Shown: positions 1-4,300 of the stretch, piece after piece
How positions within the stretch are numbered: position 1 is the stretch's first letter
Layout of the letters: each line of letters begins with the position of its first letter
Source of the DNA: DATIBL01 sp035457505
Lineage (GTDB): Bacteria > Patescibacteriota > Minisyncoccia > Phycocordibacterales > UBA6899
Direction of reading: 5' to 3'
Length of the DNA: 5,493 nucleotides
Assembly: GCA_035457505.1 (NCBI GenBank)
Contig: DATIBL010000116.1
Location: forward strand, 1-5,493
Position numbers and translations under genes: made by a program
Notes under the pieces: model-generated
What the model saw: the letters and a program-made list of their open reading frames with translations, nothing else
The model's database searches: none
What the model was told of the DNA's origin: nothing

Positions 1-17
1 ACACCCATAGTAACAGT

Positions 18-23
18 GAGGAG
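18..23 (+). promoter_or_regulatory. Ribosome binding site of the small membrane protein gene
   Basis: GAGGAG lies six bases before the ATG at 30. This is a strong Shine-Dalgarno match at normal spacing and fixes this ATG as the start in preference to the in-frame ATG at 48, which would cut into the membrane helix. Only 29 bases precede the gene, so its promoter and any upstream operon partner are outside the window. Confidence 0.75.
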
Positions 24-29
24 AGGTTT

Positions 30-368
30 ATGTTTGAAACCACAGGAATGATCATTTGGGGAATTGTGGCCCTTTTGATTGCCATCATCATCATCCGAGC
101 GGCAGCAGAACTCTTCCGTCGCTGGTTCGTCAAAGTCGAGTATCCATGCGAATCGTGCGGATCTCGATTTACCACGCTCCATGGAAAATGGATGGATATC
201 TCCACCGGTACCCTCTACGCAACCCACTGTCTGGCGTGCAAACACCAGTCGAAACATTCGCATCCCTACCACTTCGGCACTGGGCGCTGGTGCGGAGAGT
301 CGGTCAGCGGCTGGCAGCACAAATCGCTTGCGGACACTCTTGCCGAAAACATAGCGCATCGCCCCTGA
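30..368 (+). CDS. Small single-pass membrane protein with zinc-ribbon-like CxxC pair (unknown function)
   Basis: I do not recognise this 112-residue protein as a named family. Residues 7-22 are a strongly hydrophobic helix (MIIWGIVALLIAIIII), followed by a basic stretch (R23, R30, R31, K35), so an N-terminal membrane anchor with the rest in the cytoplasm is likely. The soluble part has C40-x2-C43 and C67-x2-C70, 23 residues apart, the usual layout of a zinc ribbon. Extra possible ligands sit nearby: H66, H72, H76, H78, H81 and C88. Zinc binding is inferred from this spacing. The start is supported by GAGGAG six bases upstream, and the TGA stop is followed 20 bases later by an intrinsic terminator, so this is the last gene of its transcript. 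It converges with the large surface-protein gene and is separated from it by about 475 bases. A role in protein or nucleic-acid binding at the membrane is possible but nothing here proves it. Confidence 0.82.
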   Translation: MFETTGMIIWGIVALLIAIIIIRAAAELFRRWFVKVEYPCESCGSRFTTLHGKWMDISTGTLYATHCLACKHQSKHSHPYHFGTGRWCGESVSGWQHKSLADTLAENIAHRP

Positions 369-388
369 GCACCTTACATACCATCTTG

Positions 389-412
389 CCGCTCCTCCGG
401 GAGCGGTTTTTT
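389..412 (+). terminator. Intrinsic terminator after the small membrane protein gene
   Basis: CCGCTCC (389-395) pairs perfectly with GGAGCGG (400-406) around a TCCG loop, a UNCG-type stable tetraloop, and six T residues follow directly (407-412). It begins 20 bases after the TGA stop. This is a textbook Rho-independent terminator on the plus strand. The opposite strand lacks a matching T run on its own 3' side, so it should work in one direction only. Confidence 0.92.
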
Positions 413-508
413 GCGCACTCTTGCCCCTGAGAAACGGAGCATGACGGGTCAAAGCCTATTCAAAAAATCGATGGGATCCGCGGTGAGCTCGTCTCAAAAC
501 AAAGGTCC

Positions 509-549
509 TCGGAAATCGATGAAATTTGATAGGAAGAATAGATTTCCGA
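509..549. repeat. 9-bp perfect inverted repeat (hairpin)
   Basis: TCGGAAATC (509-517) is exactly complementary to GATTTCCGA (541-549), with a 23-base A-rich loop between them. No T run follows on either strand, so this is not a canonical terminator. It is the first of a row of hairpins; a small CATTC/GAATG inverted repeat follows at 551-562. Confidence 0.55.
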
Positions 550-631
550 ACATTCAGGAATGAGGTGAGTTCAAGGCGCGTATATAAACCGGCCTTAGAG
601 AAATCAGATGAAGCCCGATGACTTGGAGTGA

Positions 632-671
632 GAAAATGTCGGAGAGCCGTATTCCTATACGGTGACCCGAC
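632..671 (-). terminator. Two-part hairpin with short T run; possible weak terminator of the large gene
   Basis: GTCGG (638-642) pairs with CCGAC (667-671), and CCGTAT (647-652) pairs with ATACGG (657-662) around a TCCT loop. The two helices are separated by a small asymmetric internal loop. Read on the minus strand, the hairpin is followed by ATTTTC (637-632), a short T run, which would suit a weak terminator about 170 bases after the stop of the large gene. An alternative pairing of GACTTTTC (669-676) with GGAAAGTC (680-687) would compete with the outer helix. No better minus-strand terminator is visible, so transcription might end here, but the T run is short and the call is tentative. Confidence 0.3.
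644..666 (+). repeat. Hairpin motif copy 1: GAGCCGTAT / ATACGGTGAC
   Basis: This is the first of two copies of a motif GAGCCRTAT, a 4-5 base loop, then ATAYGGTGAC. The six-base-pair stem is CCGTAT with ATACGG. Compared with copy 2 at 772-795, the third pair is G649-C660 here and A777-T789 there: both sides changed and pairing is kept. GAG before the stem and TGAC after it are also conserved, so more than the helix is shared. Confidence 0.6.
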
Positions 672-720
672 TTTTCGAGGGAAAGTCGAGGGATACGCCG
701 ATTTCTCGAGGGCGACCAGA

Positions 721-845
721 AACCTGTTCGTAAAATCGATGAGATCCAAGGCATGGGGTAATCGTCCGAAGGAGCCATATGCTGCATATGGTGACGAGGC
801 GATGGGGCCCCATAACGAAGGAGCTCGCGATTTTACGAACAGGTT
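721..845. other. 125-nt rod-like imperfect hairpin abutting the stop codon of the large gene
   Basis: AACCTGTTCGTAAAATCG (721-738) is a perfect 18-base inverted match to 828-845. Inside it, GAG/CTC (741-743 with 824-826) and TCC/GGA (745-747 with 820-822) extend the helix after a small internal loop. Further in are ATGGGG (753-758) with CCCCAT (808-813), TCGTC (762-766) with GACGA (793-797), and CCATATG (775-781) with CATATGG (785-791) around a CTG loop. The result is one unbranched rod. The 12-base palindrome at 802-813 offers a competing fold. The outer right arm supplies two bases (844-845) of the large gene's stop, so in its mRNA the structure starts at the end of translation. It could stabilise the 3' end, help termination, be a separate structured RNA, or act as a DNA cruciform. 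It resembles a MITE in shape, but no target duplication or transposase is seen. Confidence 0.65.
772..795 (+). repeat. Hairpin motif copy 2: GAGCCATAT / ATATGGTGAC
   Basis: This is the second copy of the motif at 644-666, 128 bases downstream, forming the tip of the long rod hairpin. The stem is CCATATG/CATATGG with a CTG loop, making a 17-base palindrome at 775-791. The conserved purine-rich GAG on the 5' side and TGAC on the 3' side are kept, and here GAC also takes part in the TCGTC/GACGA helix below, as GAC flanks the CCGAC helix in copy 1. Confidence 0.6.
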
Positions 846-1356
846 AAAACATTGGGACGACGACATAGACGATCCGTCCACTATACTCCCCCTCCTCTTG
901 CCACTCTGACGCACGCAAACGATACACGATATCCGTATCTTCATCCGTCACCGCACCCGGCGAATACACGATCTCTCTCGCTGTTGTTTCGAGTCCGGCG
1001 AACGTATCGTCGACCAGGAACCGCGTCGATCCCCCATCAAGCGCGTCGTCGCCCGCATGGTACCCGAGACACCCCGACGCACTCACGCCGCAGCCCGTGG
1101 CCCAGGCCGATGGAGACGCGTTCGTCCCGGTGACCACGGGAATCTCCGTCCCATGACCATTGAGCATCCCCTGGAGCGCGCTCACATACACTTTGTACCC
1201 GCGATTCGCGTTCGTCGTTACACGCACCCGCTGAGCCGTATCGATATTCGTATTGAATGGGAGCGTCCCAAACTGCACTTCAGTCGGAGAACTTGCCACA
1301 TCGGTCGTAACACCTTCGGTCACCGTCGAAGTCGCAAGTCCGATGATCGTCACCGT
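844..1356 (-). other. C-terminal module of the surface protein (possible export or anchoring domain)
   Basis: Residues 1380-1549 of the visible protein form a compact module with features I associate with the ends of large Patescibacteria surface proteins: an opening strand TVTIIGLA, a VQFGTLPFN segment, RVRVTTNANRGYKVYV, a glycine-rich part with C1468 and C1475, and a final EYSGRIVYVVVPMF close to the common pattern GTYTGTxxYxxxPTF. The end on a P-x-F just before the stop argues that the gene is not truncated here. It may serve surface retention or assembly, but this is inferred from its conserved terminal position. Confidence 0.45.
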
Positions 1357-4300
1357 GAGCGCCGTTCCCTCGGTCGAGAGCGACGGATAGCTCTCGCCCG
1401 TCCCAAGCGCGACCGGGTGCGTGTGCGACACATCATAGAGACGAAAGAAGTATGTCGCATTCGGCGCTCCGCCGGCATTGCGCACGGTAAATTCGAATTC
1501 CACCGCCGTCGACGCAGGCGCATCATAGGTCGACGAGGCCATCGGCGATTCGTTGTGCCGTCCGTTCGCCGCAGAATCGGTCAACACGCGCGTCGTGATC
1601 GCATCGTTATCTTCATCAGCGCCGTCGCCGTAGCACCATACCGACGCGACCGAGCAGGTCGTCGTCGCTTCGACAAAGAAGACGCCGCTCGAAAAATCCG
1701 CCGTATCGGAGAATTGGAGCCGGAATTTTTGATCCGGTCCGTTCTCGGCATTGGTTTCATTCACCGTGATGCGAAGTTTCAAGAGATCATTCTGCGTCAT
1801 ATTGGACGGCGCGGTATTCTCGTCGGCAAGCGCGGTCGTCGGCGTTTCGTTTGTCTCGTCTCCATACCAGCGCCAATTCTTGGTCTCCGGGAGATAACCC
1901 GCAGTCCGTACTGCCGGATAGAAATCATATCGATCAAAGAGCGTCCCGTTCGATTCGATCATCCGGAAGCAATACGGCGTATTCGTGGCCGCGCTATTTT
2001 GTTCGATCACCCAGTCGTACTCGGCATCCTCTCCCACCGCAACAGCGAACGGGTTGTAGTCCGAAGGATTCTGCTCGCTGAACTTCCCCGCACGATCGGC
2101 GACAGAAAGCACGAGATCTCCTCCAATCGGCGGATCATTCGACAGCGCACGATCATCGAGGACCGACGTGTCGAATCCCCGCCAGATCGCCCCGGACCCG
2201 ATCGCGCCGACATCCGCCCATCCCGTCGCAGCAGCACAGGTTGATGATCGCGCCGCGTACTGAAGCTTGAACGCGGTCGAAGTCGCAACAAGCGTGGTCG
2301 TGGCGACCTGATAGCTCATGCGCATCCGGATCCGATCTCCCGAGACCGGAGGAAAATCTGTCGTACCGATCTCCGCATTCTCGCCGAGATCCACCACACC
2401 TGCGGGCCAGGGATCCGTCGGCTTGAGCGCATCGTTATCCGTGTACATCCGGAAATAATTCTGGATGAACTTCGGCGTCTTCAACTCATGCGCGGCATCA
2501 TAGGTGACCACGATCATGTTTCCGAAGAATCCCTCGTTGGCCGTACTATGCGTCTCTGAGATCTCGAGCGCGCGATGCGTCCAGGGAATGATATTCCCAT
2601 TCGAAAATGTGGTGGATGCAATATGGTGAAAATAGATCGCAGAGAATGCCTCGTTCGTCCCGTCCGTTGACTCTGTCACAACGGTTGAGGATGCGTTCAC
2701 TGCGATCGACACTGTGCCGACCGCGATCGAGGTCGTGTCGGAGTGAGTGAACCCGGTCTCGAGATACGCGTCGCGGTATGTTTTCTGGACGGTCTCGGGA
2801 AGCATCACTTCCGCAGAGCGATTGTTCATTTCGCTCGCCACGTCGGCATTTCCCTGCTGTGCTGCAGAGAAAAGCACCGAGCGCGTGGTCGTGCCATGGA
2901 GATCGCCGCGCCAAGTAAACGTGAAGTAGGCCTCAACAGACGGCGGAGCTCCTCCTGCCGAAAATTGCGTCGCACCAGTCACTGCCGTCGTCGAGGCGAA
3001 GAAATTTCCCGCACGGTCTGTGAGATCAAAGATGATCGTCGGGGTATCTGCCGCGCGCGGATTTGTCGCCGCGATCGTATATCCGATCGACGCTTCCGTA
3101 GACGTCCCGACCTTTCCAAAAACCGTAAAGGTATTTCCTGCGGTCGGCGCGGTGTGGATCTTGTACCAGACGTGCTTCATCGAAAAACCGACGTTCGAAA
3201 CGGTAATACTCGTGGTCGAGAAATTATTGCGCGTCGCCCCTGGCGCAGTCGTTCGTTGATCAAGGAAATATCGAACGGTCTCTGTCTGTGCAGTCGCGCC
3301 ACTCGAATACCGATACGTCACCACCAGCTCTCCCCCGAGCACATTAACCGGTACGGTGCCAAGCGTGATGTCGAGCGTCTGTGCTGTGTTGCGATTGAAA
3401 TCTGACCCACCAACTGCAGGAGTCCAAGAAGCATTCACGATCGTGTCATCGGTGAATGTTTCGACCCAGTTAAACGCCGGACCGGCTGTACCGCCATTGA
3501 TCTGGGGTTGCAACGTCGACACGCTTGCGGAGTTCACTTCGCCCTGGATCTCGAAGAACACATCGAGAATATCGGCGTCGGCGGCAGCGTCGGGAATGTC
3601 GGCGGTGTATGCAAACGAGCAGGTCGCAGCAGCGGCACAGACCGCCGCGCGCGTCCCGCGATCAGACCCGTTCGTCGAATTGAGCGGGAAACGGACTGTT
3701 TTTGTCTGCGTGTGCGGCACCAGGGTAAAGTCACTCTCGTACGTCACCACGAGTTTCGCATTCGTGAGCGCGCGATTCCCAGCGCCAGAAAGATCGGCCT
3801 GCACGCCCGCAACAACAGAGAGCCCCGCAGACCACGCGGCATCCGTCTGTCGATCGAAGAACGCCGTCACATCGTGCGTCGAACGCAAATAGCCTGTCAC
3901 GCCGGAAGTCTGAAATGGCGCAAGGGAAAGCTCCTCCGCCACGCGCGCATCTGTTCCCGCAGCAGATGATCCCTCAACGTCGATCGTGACAGAAAGGTTA
4001 TTCACATTCACAGCCGACGCGAGCGCGAACGACACATCGAGGAACGCGTTTACGACGTGAATGTTGCGCCCTTCGATCACAATGTTCTTGGTCCCGGCTG
4101 TCCCCTTGACCGCGTTCCAGCTTGCGCCGGCATAGACGTTTGCATTGTCTGCGCGCGCGGTGTTGTCCGATGCGCCGCCGAGCAAAAACTCCACTGTACG
4201 AAGCTGCTTTTTACTTGGTGTTTCCGGCGTCTCTCCGAGCGCCGCATCGTAGGTGACGATGATGATACCGCCAAAGAACACTTCTTCGGCCATGCTGTGT

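Larger units (their letters stand above)
464..747 (+). repeat. Dispersed direct repeat AAAATCGATGRGATCC with a third partial copy
   Basis: AAAATCGATGGGATCC at 464-479 and AAAATCGATGAGATCC at 732-747 match at 15 of 16 positions. A shorter copy of the core AAATCGATG lies at 513-521. The copy at 732 forms part of the left arm of the long hairpin at 721-845, and its inverse appears in the right arm as CGATTTTACG. The first copy is followed by GAGCTC (485-490), and the right arm also carries GAGCTC (821-826), so the ends of this region look loosely inverted relative to each other. The function is unknown. Confidence 0.5.
413..843. other. Gene-free, hairpin-rich region between convergent genes
   Basis: I find no supportable gene here. 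Frames stay open on both strands (for example 456-944 minus and 628-909 plus), but the predicted peptides have no recognisable domain, and over 721-845 the two strands give mirrored peptides (both start NLFVKS, end DFTNR and contain PYAAYG). That is a by-product of the palindromic DNA. The region holds at least three stable inverted repeats (509-549, 638-671, 721-845), a hairpin motif present twice, three copies of AAATCGATG and three of TCGAGGG (675-681, 686-692, 706-712). It could be a structured non-coding RNA, the 3' untranslated region of the large gene, or a dispersed intergenic repeat. No convincing promoter was found; TATATAAA at 581-588 lacks a good -35 partner. Confidence 0.6.

Noticed and set aside
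467..490. Cloning-vector polylinker contamination
   Set aside because: The site order recalls a polylinker (ClaI-BamHI-SacII-SacI), but no vector sequence surrounds it, and part of it recurs at 732-747 as a diverged copy, so it belongs to the local repeats.
644..671. Group II intron domain V, because of GAGCCGTAT...ACGGT
   Set aside because: Domain V needs a longer two-part helix of about 34 bases with a bulge and a tetraloop. Here the stem closes after six pairs, and no reverse transcriptase or other intron domain is present.
721..845. MITE or insertion sequence remnant
   Set aside because: The long terminal inverted repeat fits, but no target-site duplication is visible at 720/846, no transposase is present, and the neighbouring protein ends in its natural C-terminal motif rather than being interrupted.
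628..909. Open frame of 93 codons on the plus strand
   Set aside because: It lies over the inverted repeats, shows the same mirrored NLFVKS...DFTNR peptide as the other strand, and runs antisense into the large gene.
456..944. Open frame of 162 codons on the minus strand across the gene-free region
   Set aside because: It overlaps the end of the large gene in another frame and has no recognisable domain. Over the hairpin it gives a peptide mirrored by the plus-strand frame, as inverted repeats produce without coding.
1057..2244. Open frame of 395 codons antisense to the large gene
   Set aside because: Its product is extremely Arg/Ile-rich and without domain features. The opposite frame has clear modular protein structure, so this is a compositional shadow.
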